Assembly (NCBI RefSeq): GCF_001540865.1
Contig: NC_033638.1
Location: 8,079,334 to 8,143,333 of the forward strand
Length of the DNA stretch: 64,000 bases
Direction of reading: 5' to 3'
From: Ananas comosus
Lineage: Eukaryota; Streptophyta; Magnoliopsida; Poales; Bromeliaceae
Position numbers and translations under genes: made by a program. The notes under the pieces were generated by a model. It was given only the letters and a program-made list of their open reading frames with translations, did not search any database and was not told the origin of the DNA. Shown here one piece after another: positions 1-12,616 of the stretch. Every line of letters begins with the position of its first letter. Position 1 is the first letter of the stretch.

Positions 1-146
1 TTTCACTTTTTTAGTACAGACTGTGGAACGAGCGGATTCATAATGCACTATTTGTTGACTAAATTAGTCTTGCTTGTGGTTTTCCTTTGCATCCTAAGTA
101 CTAGTTGGACATTCCTTTGCAGGTTGCTTGATTATCGTTGTGCGTC
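1..146 (+). other. Upstream and 5' leader region of ACLB
   Basis: No coding sequence is supported here. A splice-acceptor-like pyrimidine/CAG at about 111-120 precedes the ATG at 147 by 26 bases, so the sequence from 121 may be the last piece of the 5' UTR after a leader intron whose donor lies left of the window. The small reading frame across this stretch runs into the ACLB start in another frame and looks like chance. Confidence 0.4.
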
Positions 147-3100
147 ATGGCTACAGGGCAACTTTTCTCGCGAAGTACTCAATCATTATTCTATAACTAT
201 AAGCAACTTCCCATTCAAAGGATGCTTGACTTTGACTTTCTTTGTGGTGAATAACTCCTTTTAATTCCCATGGACTGAAAATAGATGTAATGATCATATT
301 GAAATTTGCTGATTTAGTTACACACTTTCATTTGTTCTAATTTTATTTGTTTTATAGGGAGGGAAACACCTTCTATTGCGGGAATAATCAATCCTGGTTC
401 TGAAGGGTTTCAGAAACTCTTTTTTGGTCAGGAAGAAATTGCCATTCCTGTTCATTCCAGGTTAATGTGGTTTTCCTTATTCATCTTAGATATATCAATT
501 CAAATGTTTATTGACAAAAGTTAGGATTCACATGGTTAGGGTGGCATTAGTTTGTTCAGTGGTGTAAGAATTTAATTGTAATCCATATATTTTGACGAAG
601 TTTCTAACCGACATTTACAATTTTTAAGGAGATCAAAATCTGAGTTAAATTTTACTTGGCGTTTAACTTGTTTGGCTTGACATTACACTGTTAATAAGTG
701 GTTTACATGTTTTCTAATGTGTAAACTGATAACCTACTAAGCGGAGTCAAAACTTGAATCTGTTAATCAGCCATTGATCTTTTCTCCTTGCACTAAAAAA
801 TTAAAATTTTACACAAATGATGTCTGTTTGGAAAGTCACTAGTGGATCCTGTAGGTCAAGGTTGAGTTGCTGTAATGTTTGACCCTGTCACTTATTGATT
901 TGGAGACCCATAATTGTGGTTTGAGTCCTCCCATCTTAATTACCAATTTCCTGTTGGTATATGGTTTAAACATCTCATATTTGGGATTTCCAACATTTTC
1001 TAGTGCATAAGAGGGTGTTTATCTTTGTTTTACAATTAATTAGCTTTCTTTCATCATGGACAATTGCTAGATACATGCCTGCATAATATTTCTTATTTTG
1101 GTGGTTTGTTCTGTAGTATTGAAGCAGCCTGTAGTGCACATCCAACTGCTGATGTGTTTATAAATTTTGCATCATTTCGGAGGTCAGTGAACTTCCCCTA
1201 TATTTGATTTTAAAAACAACAGTTTTATAATTATTGCCTACACTACGTATAGTTACTCTGTTTGTTCTATCTGCAGTGCAGCTGCCTCTTCCATGTCTGC
1301 TCTCAAACAACCAACAATTAGAGTTGTAGCTATTATAGCTGAAGGTGTTCCGGAATCGGACGCAAAGCAGCTTATTGCTTATGCACGAGCTAATAACAAG
1401 GTTAGAGGCATACTTGTATAAAGGGCACTTTATTTGGTGAAATATTACATTGCTAACAAACATGTAGGGAAAAAAATTTCAGATAATATGCAGATTACTG
1501 ATATTTTAAAAGAGTAAAATTTGGAAGATGGTATGGTTAAATAAGGACCAAGTATGCATACTTTTTATCAGAATTGATTGTTTACTTGCTGTAACCAGTA
1601 TATTGTCATTTGAAATTATTGCATAATAAAAAATATTATGCCACATCGCAGGTCATTATTGGACCTGCCACTGTTGGGGGAATCCAAGCTGGAGCTTTTA
1701 AGATTGGTGACACTGCTGGAACTCTTGACAATATAATCCATTGCAAGCTTTACAGACCTGGATCCATTGGATTTGTGTCTAAATCGGTATGCTCTGACTG
1801 ATGACAAGATCCTTCTGCTGGCTCTAGTGCACGCATGAATGTAATTATAATATTGACGGTTGAGTGAATTTTAGTGAAACTCTTATGCTGACTATCTCCT
1901 AAGAAAATAAAGTATAATTTTCGTCTGCATCATGTAGTCCTGCTTGGTTTTAAGGATCTAAAATTCTAAATACTTCCTAACTAGATGTAACAGGTTTATG
2001 TGTCTGATACATGTGATCACTTCTTTCTTCTCTTTTATCATACAAAATTACCATTTGTCTACAAGACATATATCTCAGGGAACTGTGTTCCTAGTCATGG
2101 TCTATACTCTTTCCAGTTACATCTTTAATCAAGTTCAAACTGATGCTCATTCTTCCAATTTTCATTTCATTTTATAGAGACTTAAAAAGACATCTTTCAG
2201 GCTATAGTAAGTTCTGCATCAATGCGATTTAATGTCATGTAATTACAGAATTACGACTAGTTAAATATAGTTTGCTCTATTTTTATTCTAGGAAATCATT
2301 TTCAGTGCTTAAAAACTTATTTTGCTATATAGGGTGGCATGTCAAATGAGCTTTATAACACAATTGCACGTGTGACAGATGGAATATATGAAGGTACTGT
2401 ATAAATGTGGCCAAGATTGAATTGCTTCTGGATTATAGCTATTTAAAATATTTGGAGCCAACCAATGATGTGTGTGACTTTTTGGTCTTCAGGCATTGCC
2501 ATCGGAGGAGACGTATTTCCAGGGTCAACTCTTTCAGATCATGTCTTGCGATTTAATAACATTCCCCAGGTTATTCATGAGTTAGTGACTTTTATCCTTT
2601 GGAGGGCTTTTTATATAATCAGCCTCTAGGATAGGCAATATTCGTATCTAGTTAAAAGATATTATGCCTTGTCATTTTTAATGTCATAAAAAGCGCATAA
2701 GCAAGATCAGACTTCATTATGTCAAGTACAACAAAAAAAAATTATATCTGGAGCACAAAGAGAGAAAACGGGAACTTCTAGCTTTTTATAGGCGCCCAAT
2801 GGACATGTTTTGGCTCTCCAATAAGTGATAAATAGAGTCACCAAGATGCTTCGAGTATTTGACTTCATTCTAATAGCTTTCTTGAGGCTGCTGAAGAGGA
2901 TTGAAAGTCCTAGTTCTCGTGTTAATGTAAATTCAAAAAATAAACCAGTTTATTATATCTAGCCTCAAGTTTACGGTCAACTTTTGAAATGCATCATCTT
3001 GGTTCTGACATCCCAAAGCATAACAAATGGTGCTGCCCACTTATTAAAGAGGATGCTCAAGTTTAGCTGCATTAATTTCATTACGGTAAGAGACATGCCT

Positions 3101-6100
3101 CCTTTTCTATTGCAGTTTTCCGATGTAACATAGCCTATAGAATATTAAATTGCTGGTTTTAGACCAAGATTTTTAGCATATTTTTTACTTTTTGGCAACT
3201 ATAATGACTAATATGGTTATTTATTTCATTATAGACAAACATCTTAATGTCGTCCATGAGTCTGTTTTCTAATGGCTTGTATTTTTTATATATATATTTT
3301 TTATTTTGTGCTGGGTCTTAGGTCAAAATGATGGTTGTTCTAGGGGAACTTGGTGGAAGAGATGAGTACTCCCTAGTAGAGGCCTTGAAAGAAGGAAAAG
3401 TTCATAAACCAGTTGTTGCTTGGGTTAGCGGTACCTGTGCACGGCTCTTCAAATCTGAAGTGCAGTTTGGACATGCTGTGAGTTATAGTTAATCTAGTGC
3501 AAATCTGCTAACATAACTTGCTATCACTTTCATGACAATCGTCAAGGTTTTTTTGCCTTTTAAATCCAAGTTCATATAATTGAATCAGGGAGCCAAAAGT
3601 GGCGGCGAGTTGGAATCTGCACAGGCTAAAAATCAGGCATTAAGGGAAGCTGGAGCTGTTGTCCCGACTTCATATGAAGATCTCGAGAGTGCAATCAAAG
3701 AGACTTTTGAGAAATTGGTATGTTTTTAGCATACTCCAATGCATTTATTTTATGCGGCAGATGGATGAGTATTGTTTGTGCCAGTAATATGTCTAGTTCA
3801 TAGCGACATGAGATTTTATTTTGTGAACAATATTTTTCATCCATCAGTCTTTGACTTTTGAAAATTCTTTCTTTCTGAAGATTGAGGAAGGAAAGATTAC
3901 CCCCGTATCTGAAGTCACACCACCTCAAATTCCTGAGGATCTCAATATTGCGATCAAAAGTGGGAAGGTCCGGGCTCCAACACACATTATCTGCACAATA
4001 TCTGATGAGAGAGGTCTGAGTGATGTTTGCTTGTCTTTCTCGTGAAATTATAATTACTATCTGTGCAGCGATTACCTCAAGTTTTTCCTCTTTGATATGT
4101 TTTTTGTGCATTTTTCCTTTTACAGGTGAAGAACCAAGCTATGCTGGCGTACCTATGTCTACAATTGTCGAAGAGGGCTATGGTGTTGGTGATGTTCTCT
4201 CTCTTTTGTGGTTCAAACGTAGTCTTCCCCGCTATTGTACACAATTCATTGAGGTTGGTATAAGAGATTCTCCTGCTTCTCTCGTAGTTATCTATTAATT
4301 TCTATTATTGTTTGATTGAAATCTTGTTCCTCCAAAACTCAGTTATCTCTCAGAGATAAAATGCACTTCTACACTTTGCTATTTTTTGAAACAATTTCTG
4401 CTAAACTCACTAGCATTGCTTTGAATGCCAGATTTGCATCATGTTATGTGCTGATCATGGCCCTTGCGTCTCTGGTGCTCATAACACTATAGTCACAGCC
4501 AGAGCTGGAAAGGATCTGATCTCTAGCTTGGTGTCAGGTAAGCTCCCCGATCGATAATTTTTAATATGATACATTGATACGGCAATTCACAGTTCTTTAA
4601 TATGAAAGCCTAGATTAATACAAAGTGTTCTGAAGATGCAAACTGAAGGAACTAATTTTAAAACTAGGATTATTGACAATTGGTCCTCGGTTTGGGGGTG
4701 CAATCGACGATGCTGCCCGATACTTCAAGGATGCCTATGACAGAGTAAGTCAGCTGATATAATTGATGCTCGTTTATAGAAGTTTAGTTGCCATTATGAA
4801 TACAATCACGTAAATGATGTCTTTGTATTGAAATGTTGCCAGGGTCTCACTCCTTACGAGTTTGTTGAAGGTATGAAAAAGAAGGGTATCCGTGTGCCAG
4901 GGATTGGACACAGGTACACTACATTTAAGCTTGTAGCCGTTAGTACACAACACATGTGGCCCAGATTCTTGTTTTTTTTCACTGAAAGTGATTATTGTCT
5001 TTTACCCTTAAGATGAATATATAATTGATGCGCTCACAGCAATATATGTAAGATGGTCTAACATCACATTCCAAACTGCACAACAAGTTATGCTGCTTCA
5101 CAAAGCATAAGTATTTTTTCCATACGCCAATCCTTGTTGGTCACTGAAAATTAATTAGATTATGGACAGAGCTTATCAAATCTTTGCATGATGCATAGAA
5201 ATATTGTAAGTGGTCAGATTCTTCAGAAAACCACATTAAGTCAAACATTTCAATTACTTTCTAACTTCCATATATGCCGTCCTAGAGCTAAATTTTGCTT
5301 GCTTTACTTGGCCTTGCTAGGATCAAGAGCAGAGACAACAGAGACAAGAGAGTGCAGCTTTTGCAGAAATATGCGCACACTCATTTTCCTTCCGTAAAGT
5401 ACATGGAATATGCTGTTACAGTTGAAACTTACACTCTCTCAAAGGCAAATAACTTAGTCCTGAATGTCGACGGTGCAATTGGATCTCTTTTTCTCGATCT
5501 TCTGGCTGGAAGTGGAATGTTCAGTAAACAAGAGATTGATGAGATTGTTGAGATTGGATATCTAAATGGACTCTTTGTACTGGCACGTTCAATTGGTCTG
5601 ATTGGGTAAGTGGACTCCCATTATATCAACTTATTCACCTTCATATAAATCCCATTGATGAGCGATGAATTCTAGTCACAATGGGGAGCCAATTTTAAGT
5701 TTATCGCTCAAACAGTTCACCTTAATATACACATACAGACATAGAATGTTGTTGAACATTATTTTTCTCAATATCAAATGAATGATATTAATCATACAAG
5801 TAAATGTATTATGCTTAGTCTGACATCATTATAGGTATTAAAATGAACTTGTTGATTTTTCAATTCCTACTTCAGTTCTGGAAATGACGAGATTTGCGCA
5901 TGCAAGGGTGCCAAACAGCAGAGTAAACTTTTATGTCATGGCATAGGCTTTCTCGTTCGCTCTTCTGTTTTCTCTTTGCTGACACTCAGTTGATACCTGT
6001 GAGGTTTAACTAAACTTAACAGAATTTCTTAATGCTTTACCACACTTCTGCACGAGCAGTGGGAAAGCTCTGATAGCCCACAATTCTCTTATCCACATTT

Positions 6101-6331
6101 AATTATTTGTTTATCCTTTTTCATAGATCCTCCACTTTTTGCTCATCGCGTTGTAAATTCTATTTCTTATGCTGATGAAGAGTAATTTACTATTTCATGT
6201 TTGTATAAGCTTCGAACTAATTTTCACTAGAACTAATTGTATCTGGAAACTGCAGGCATACTTTTGATCAGAAGAGACTAAAACAACCGCTGTACCGCCA
6301 CCCATGGGAGGATGTTCTTTACACAAAGTGA
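147..6331 (+). CDS. ACLB: ATP-citrate synthase (lyase) beta subunit, ACLB
   Basis: Cytosolic ATP-citrate lyase subunit B: with subunit A it splits citrate, using ATP and CoA, into acetyl-CoA and oxaloacetate, feeding cytosolic fatty-acid elongation, flavonoid, wax and sterol synthesis. Sixteen coding exons join in frame with GT-AG introns: 147-246, 358-460, 1117-1182, 1277-1400, 1652-1786, 2333-2393, 2493-2569, 3322-3477, 3589-3717, 3881-4013, 4126-4253, 4432-4537, 4668-4744, 4843-4913, 5321-5605, 6256-6331. The sum is 1827 nt, giving 608 aa, the usual plant ACLB length. The protein starts [10 protein letters not shown] and ends [10 protein letters not shown]. The CoA-ligase part carries the phosphohistidine motif FGHAGAKSGG, whose codons straddle the 3477/3589 junction; the citrate-synthase-like part carries [13 protein letters not shown] and VPGIGHR. 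No lesion is seen. Identification rests on remembered plant ACLB sequences and near-continuous similarity. Confidence 0.96.
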
Positions 6332-6990
6332 TTGGTCTTCACTACTTGCGTCAGACATCATTTTGTTTGCCGCCATTTCTGCTGCATTTCCATGTCATTA
6401 TTGTCTCCATAGGGGCCTTCAATCTGCGACTCTTTGAGTGCGACAACTTGAAGTGTTCATCATCTTTCTCTTAGATGGTTCATCTATATGTATTATTAAC
6501 AAAAATATCTTCTATGTAGTGTTAGGGATTTGCAATTTGCAAACAAGTTGAAACATAATAATCATGGAATCTGGAGAAATTTCTGTCTGCTCGCGCGCTT
6601 TCACTGGTTCTCCAGGACAACAAAAAAAGGAAGAGATTTAAACATTTTCTGAATTGGTAACCATCATTACCAAAATTAGGTGCACTGAAAGCAACTATTT
6701 AGTCGCATAAGTGACGAACTCTTCCGTTCCATCCTCTATAGTTGCCACAGAAAGAATCTAACATCGCATCACAATCGAATAGTCCCTTCCTTCTTAGTGT
6801 GTGTACGCGTGTGCGTGTGCGTGTTTTAGATTAGGTCTCTTTTGTGGTGATTATTCCAATTGGATAGTGATTGTGTTTGGGTATGGGTTCTGTTGTATGC
6901 TTTTCTATTGTTTTCCGATTAATGAATTCCACGTAAAATTACCTTGTGTATGCCAGTCGGAAAAGGAAACTAGTAATTGGGAAGGGGAAC

Positions 6991-7137
6991 TGACCGTTCC
7001 TAGCTTAAGTGGCAAAAGGGCTTGGTGGTTGATATTCGAGACCCAAGTTCGAATCGTAGTTGATTTACATTTCTAGCTAAGTTTATTTCTAAATGAAATA
7101 AACGAAGCGGGTAGCATGCTACCTTTCTCTTAAAGAA
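6991..7137 (+). mobile_element. tRNA-derived SINE, copy 1 (intact, with TSD)
   Basis: A pol III-type head has an A-box-like TAGCTTAAGTGGC at 7001 and a B-box-like AGTTCGAATC further in; the tail ends with AAGCGGGTAGCATGCTACC and a CT run. Near-identical flanking repeats AGTAATTGGGAAGGGGAAC (6972-6990) and the same sequence short by one G (7138-7155) are the target-site duplication and fix both ends. The head, TSD and short length identify a SINE of the tRNA-derived, Au-like kind. The 3' tail matches the LINEs near 41.5 and 49.2 kb. Confidence 0.88.
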
Positions 7138-8266
7138 AGTAATTGGGAAGGGAACCACGATAGCTTGATCATGTCACACATATTTTAATTAGTCTACCCG
7201 TGTAGGTTTTGGTAATTAAGCTGTTAACTTTTTGTTTTTCTTTTTTTTTTGTCAATTGAAGGGTTAGGGCCTTGAGATTCAAAGACATTTTTGTGTGCCG
7301 GAGCATTTCAAATGATGCAGTTCCTTTCCATCATCATCATCTTCTTCTTCTTCTTCTTCTTCTTCTTTGGGTTTGATCTCCCATCTTGGAGTAAGATCGA
7401 CATGTTTGACATCAGGGAGAGCGCGTGCCATCCCCCGTTTGTTTGGCTCACTTCTCTTTTCATTTTTAACAAAAATAATTTTAGAAAGTAAAAATAAAAT
7501 TTAGAGCTTTAGAAGATAACGAGTTTGAAAAAAAATATAGTTATAAGGACACATTAATGTAGTGCCTTTTGTAATATTATTATTTTAGATAATATTTGTT
7601 CCAACCGAGTTATACAGCAAGGCAATTCAACAGTGTAGCGGGCATAACACCTCGACCTTATTTAGATGTCGGGATATATTGTCGCGACATTGACTTTTTC
7701 TGTATAATTATTTTCTTCTATAGTTAAAAGTTAGGGGCTTAATTTTTGTCCCGTAAAATTTTTTAGTATATATAATCATTTCAGTTATGAGACTGTTAAT
7801 AGGACAATGCATTTCAGTTATGAGGAGGTTCAAAGTCAGTCCAAATATTTAGTTATACTTCTCATCTATCAACTACTATAAAATTTTAAAATAAGTTAAA
7901 ATAATTTAATATGAAAAAGCAATGTTATTTGTACATAAATATATGTGTAAGGTTTATACTTCCAGTTTTGTATCGTTAGGATTTATTATTTAATCTTATC
8001 AATCTCTTTGGCTAAAAACTAAAATGCAAAAAAAAAAATTATAAATTCTTGGATGCAAGGGTTGTAAAATGTGAGCTAAAGTAGTAAACTTTTTACAAAG
8101 TTATTTCATCTGGACAGCCATCGGTCCAAAAGGGGGGTGAGAGTGAATAAGATTCTTGATTGAGATTGGACTTGCATCCTTACTCAATCCTTGGATCCAA
8201 AATAGCTTTGCGAACTCTGTAGAACCTGCCCTTCATCTATTATGTGATATATATGTTGCATTTCTT

Positions 8267-8418
8267 CTTTTTTTTTAGAGATAAATAACATACTATCCGT
8301 TTCGTTTATTTCATTTAGAAATAAATTTTGCTGAAAATGTGAATCAACTAGGATTCGAACACGGGACCTCAAATACCAACCACCAAATCCTTTGCCATTT
8401 GCGCTAGGAACAGTCGGT
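8267..8418 (-). mobile_element. tRNA-derived SINE, copy 2
   Basis: Same family as the 6991 copy in reverse orientation. A poly(T) run is at the left end, the B-box complement GATTCGAAC lies near 8350, and the head ends near GGAACAGTCGG. Flanking 15-bp repeats TATGTTGCATTTCTT (8252-8266) and TATGTCGCATTTCTT (8419-8433) differ by one base and are the target-site duplication. Its copy of the palindromic tail is degraded (ATACTATCC in place of GCATGCTACC). Confidence 0.82.
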
Positions 8419-8582
8419 TATGTCGCATTTCTTAATACCAAATAAGATTGAAAATACTATATGTACGTTTTCAAAAAAAATTTATACATCTTTATTTTAG
8501 AATTTAGTTTTTATTTTAAATTCTAGTCTTACAAAAAATAATTTGAGGTTGAGGCGGAGGCCGTGTAAGGTGTATTACCCCT

Positions 8583-8584
<2 letters not shown>

Positions 8585-8622
<38 letters not shown>
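8585..8622. repeat. (AT)n microsatellite
   Basis: An uninterrupted AT dinucleotide tract of about 38 bases lies in an AT-rich stretch. It is likely to be length-polymorphic. Confidence 0.9.
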
Positions 8623-8628
<6 letters not shown>

Positions 8629-9891
8629 TTTTTTATTTTTAAATATTATATTGCAGTTGCTTTTTACTTGAAAGCAATTTTTTTTTGTTCTATTTTGATT
8701 CAAAAGTAATTTTTTAAATAGTTGTTTTAATTTGATTCAATAATTTTTTTAATAAAAACTTAATTTGTAAAAAAATTTTCAGTTGCAATATTTTATATTT
8801 ACATATAATTTTCGATGCAAAAAATTTTAAATTAGAAACAAATTTAAGAGTTTATTTCATAATCAAATCATATAAATAAATTCAAAATTAAGTTTTTATT
8901 AAAAAAATTAAGATCTGTGCATAGTGCGGATCAGTTGCTAGTTTATTTATTTCTAATAAAAATAAAAGATTTGATTTTACATGTCCACGTGTCAGCCTGC
9001 GGCGTGGCAAGTGCAAACATCGTTAGTACCTCTCAACCACGTGCCATTGTAGGAACAAAGCATAAGTTGATCGGGTCCTGTTCAGTAATCAGTAACTTTC
9101 CGACCGAGACAACATCGATCAATCCTAGCGTACGGCTTATCCGGGGAGATGGTATCTTACCTTCTTATTGGTTCGTGACTCGTCTAGCAACTGTGCTCAA
9201 ACCCAATTTATCAATAAATTCGTATAGTATTTCACATTACCAATATAAGATTCTTATAATTTTCTACATAATAGATATTAATATATACATAAATATATAG
9301 ATAGATAATAAAGTAGTGGACCCATAATGAACTATCCAAAGCAATTTTCTTCCTCCAATAAAGAGAAAGAAAGAAAAAAAATCTAAAATTGAAATATATT
9401 GAATGAATGGTTGGGTATAAACATATTAATGTTTCGTACTTACGAAAGATAACTGATTTGACCATCTGCCAAATAATGTACCCTCGTCTTTGTTAGAAAA
9501 AACTAATGGTTTAAAAAAAAAAAATTCATGAAGTACTAAGTTATTTGATTTTTTTGTTATTATACATATTACGTCCAACAATGTAGAAAAGTTTTAATTT
9601 ATTCTTATTAATTTTTGATTGAGATCCATTTGAAAATGTGCTATATAAATTTTTGGTTAAGCATTTCTAGAGCTTTGAATAATTATTTTGGCGGAGCCCA
9701 TGATTTTTTATGAATTTATTAAGTTCACCAATAATTTGTAGTGTGATCTTTGCTTAATATTGAAAGTGTTCTCACAATTGATTTGATGGATAAGATGGAG
9801 CACGAAGATCCATCCCTTTCCCAGTTGCAGGAGTTTTTGATTTGACCACCGAACCAAATGATGTATTATGAAATTAAGATCATCCAAAATA

Positions 9892-10055
9892 CACCGACCG
9901 TCCCTAGAGCAAGTGTTAAAGGGTTTGATAGTTGGTACTCGAGACCCAAGTTCGAATCCTAATTGATTCATATTTCTAGCTAAGTTTATTTCTAAATGAA
10001 ATAAACGAAGGAAATAACGTGCTACCTATCTCTCTCTCTCTCAAAAAAAAAAAAA
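9892..10055 (+). mobile_element. tRNA-derived SINE, copy 3
   Basis: Forward copy of the same SINE family. It begins CACCGACCGTCCCTAGAGC, carries the B-box-like AAGTTCGAATCC, and ends in a (TC)n-A(n) tail after AACGTGCTACC. Identical 16-bp repeats AAGATCATCCAAAATA at 9876-9891 and 10056-10071 are the target-site duplication, so both ends are exact and the insertion looks fairly young. Confidence 0.88.
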
Positions 10056-10978
10056 AAGATCATCCAAAATATTTGCACTGAGGAATATGTCCACAATGTT
10101 AAGTTGTACAGCAAAATTAGTTGTTATAAAATTTCTGCAAGTTCAGTCACAATTGGTCTAAAAATATAATATATCGGATAAAATTTATTCAATTTAAAAG
10201 TTTAAATTTTAGATTAAATCTAACTGTATAAGTTAATTTTATTATTTTTTATTTATCATTCAGCAAGAGGCTATTCCAAATATGAATTTTTAGTAAGTAC
10301 GGAAAACTACCCTCCATTGCAGTTTAACAAAAAAAAAAAAATCTAAACAGCCATTTGGAAAATATTCTACCACTGCTAAATATTTTTAAATATTATTGAT
10401 GAAAACTAAATTTCCAATTAATTATGTACCCCACTGTTACTTAGATCTAATAATAGGAATATTAATAATAATATAGTTTTTAAGTACTCTCCAATCCCGA
10501 TAACTAATTTAACTTCTTTATGGATTTCTTAATTTAGATCGTTAGTAGTTAACAAAGGTTTCTGATCATTAGAATATTGCATGAATCTGAACTTTTGTAG
10601 ATAATCTCAACATAGTTAACTAGTAACAAGAATATAATAAGGTCTAAAGAATCCTAATTGCTTCTTAAGTGAATGATTAACTTAAAATAAGATATCCCAA
10701 CCAAGAATCCAAGATTCCTCTTGGGGATAATTAAGTGTATTTTTTTAGTGATTTTTTTATGCCTAATCTAATGATCAGGAATGAAACAAGTCATTCACAT
10801 GGTACAAATCACACTGCACACTCACATGAACTAGTATTATAATGGGTAGCTAACTCATTGCTTCAATACCACAAGTAACTATCAAATATTTGTTTATTGC
10901 TAAAAATATCTGCAGTAGTCTTTTTAGCTGCTTGTGCATAGCCCTGTAGTTGTCTTCAAGTGTATTAATTAATTTTAA

Positions 10979-11477
10979 GGGATAATTGCCTATATACCCT
11001 TCAAAATTTCAAAAATATCTTTTTTTTTTTTTTTCTTTCCAATATATCCCTCATATATTCCTCCATTATTTCAAAATATCTCTACAATTACCATCCGTTA
11101 AGTTAACTTAAGTTAAATGTGAATTAAATATCTACCACAGTTTAAAAAAATTAAAATGCAAATTTTGCTCTTAACTTAAAGGCAAATAAAAAATATTGGT
11201 GACGGTAGATGGGTACATTTGAAAAGACCAAAAGTCAAAATATTTTTTGTGCCCCTGACTTAATGGCAAATAAAAAAATCGATGATGATGGAAGGGTATA
11301 TTTGAAAGGACAAAATAGTAATTTTATACAGATAACAGAGTTCATTAACATATTTTAACTCTAGGGGTATATTTGAAATAAATTAGAATGTAAAAAAAGT
11401 ATTTTTAATATTAGCCTTTCCAAAAAAGTAAATCAGAAAGTCGAGAACTTTTTCAGGAATATATAAGCAATTGCCCC
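10979..11477. mobile_element. Mutator-like MITE with 9-bp TSD
   Basis: The element begins GGGATAATTGCCTATATA and ends TATATAAGCAATTGCCCC, an imperfect terminal inverted repeat. It is flanked by identical 9-bp repeats TAATTTTAA at 10970-10978 and 11478-11486. A 9-bp duplication is the hallmark of Mutator-like elements. At 499 bp with no coding potential it is non-autonomous. Confidence 0.75.
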
Positions 11478-12317
11478 TAATTTTAAACTACTTGTTTTAA
11501 GATTCAAGAAGCACCGTTTTAGTCAATTTACAGTAATTTTTTTATTGATCCGGAGAATAAGAAATTTTTGAGTATTACTAAATGTGGTCGCCTATCTGAA
11601 AGCAAATTTTATGTCAATTGCTGACTTGATTGGCTGTTATATTACCATCAATAATTGAGTTGATTTTGATTAAAATAATAGAATAAACTGGTTTTATGTA
11701 GATGAAGATCCGATCTAGTAGTAAATTTATGTCTTATCTCCCACTCTCTAGATTTGTTTTCGTTTGTTTTAAACCCCTTTAATTTCTTTTTTCCTTTCCA
11801 CCAGATGTATCATTTAGTTTGCTCTTCATAGCATGATATTTTTACTAAATTAAAATAAATATTTTAAACTAGTTGAAATGTTGGATGGAGGGTAATGGAC
11901 ATTTACTGCTCAAATAAAAAAATTAATATGAAAATAAAACCAAATAAACATTATCCTCACAAATTCACGTTAGAGCTATACTCTTTTCCTGTTTTTAAAA
12001 AAAAAGTGTAATTAATCTAATTTAAGAGTTACCTTTTATCACACTAGTTATATTATAACTCTATTTTACAAAATTATATAAATTTTTATATGAGTGAGAT
12101 GTTAAATTTATACTTCATTTCTAATTATACACATGATAATTTTTTTTTTTCAGAAAAAAAAGAAAAGAAATTCTATCTTTTCCGAAATTGGGACAGAGCA
12201 GATTCCCCTTAGCAAAATTGAGACAGACCAAGAAAAATCAGATAATAAAAAGAAAGGAACGAAATACACATCACTTCATAAACCCTAGAGAGAGCATATT
12301 TTTCTTTTCATTTTCCC

Positions 12318-12330
12318 TATTAATATATAT
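12318..12330 (+). promoter_or_regulatory. Possible TATA box of PHYB
   Basis: TTAATATATATTT lies about 290 bases upstream of the PHYB ATG and is followed by a CT-rich leader (about 12370-12530). The position fits a core promoter with a long 5' UTR, but the surroundings are AT-rich, so this is weak. Confidence 0.35.
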
Positions 12331-12616
12331 TTCCCTTTAAAGCGAAGAAGAAGAAGCAGCAGCAGCAGTGTCACTCTCCTTGCTATCTTTTACCCCCTCA
12401 TCTCTCCTCTCTAGCCGTCCAGGAGCAAGAAAAGAGAAGGAAAAGAGAAAAGAAAGGAGGCCACTATCCCTTCCCCCCCAACCCTCTCTCACCCAAACTC
12501 TCTCCCTCCTCCTACTTTTGCTATACTTTATCAAGAGCAAAGTTTAAAAACAAATTCTCAGTACCGTCTTCTTATTTCCCATTCCGAGTACTACCTACTA
12601 AAAAATTCTTCAAGAC

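Larger units (their letters stand above)
6332..12616. other. Intergenic spacer between ACLB and PHYB
   Basis: This 6.3-kb AT-rich spacer has no supportable protein gene. It holds three SINE copies (6991-7137, 8267-8418, 9892-10055), a Mutator-like MITE (10979-11477), a CTT-rich run near 7333-7368 and an (AT)n tract at 8585-8622. The last 300 bases before PHYB are CT-rich and are probably its promoter and 5' UTR. Confidence 0.6.

Noticed and set aside
7001..7060. tRNA gene
   Set aside because: The A-box-like and B-box-like motifs are present, but no cloverleaf can be drawn, and the segment is the head of a repeated SINE with target duplications.
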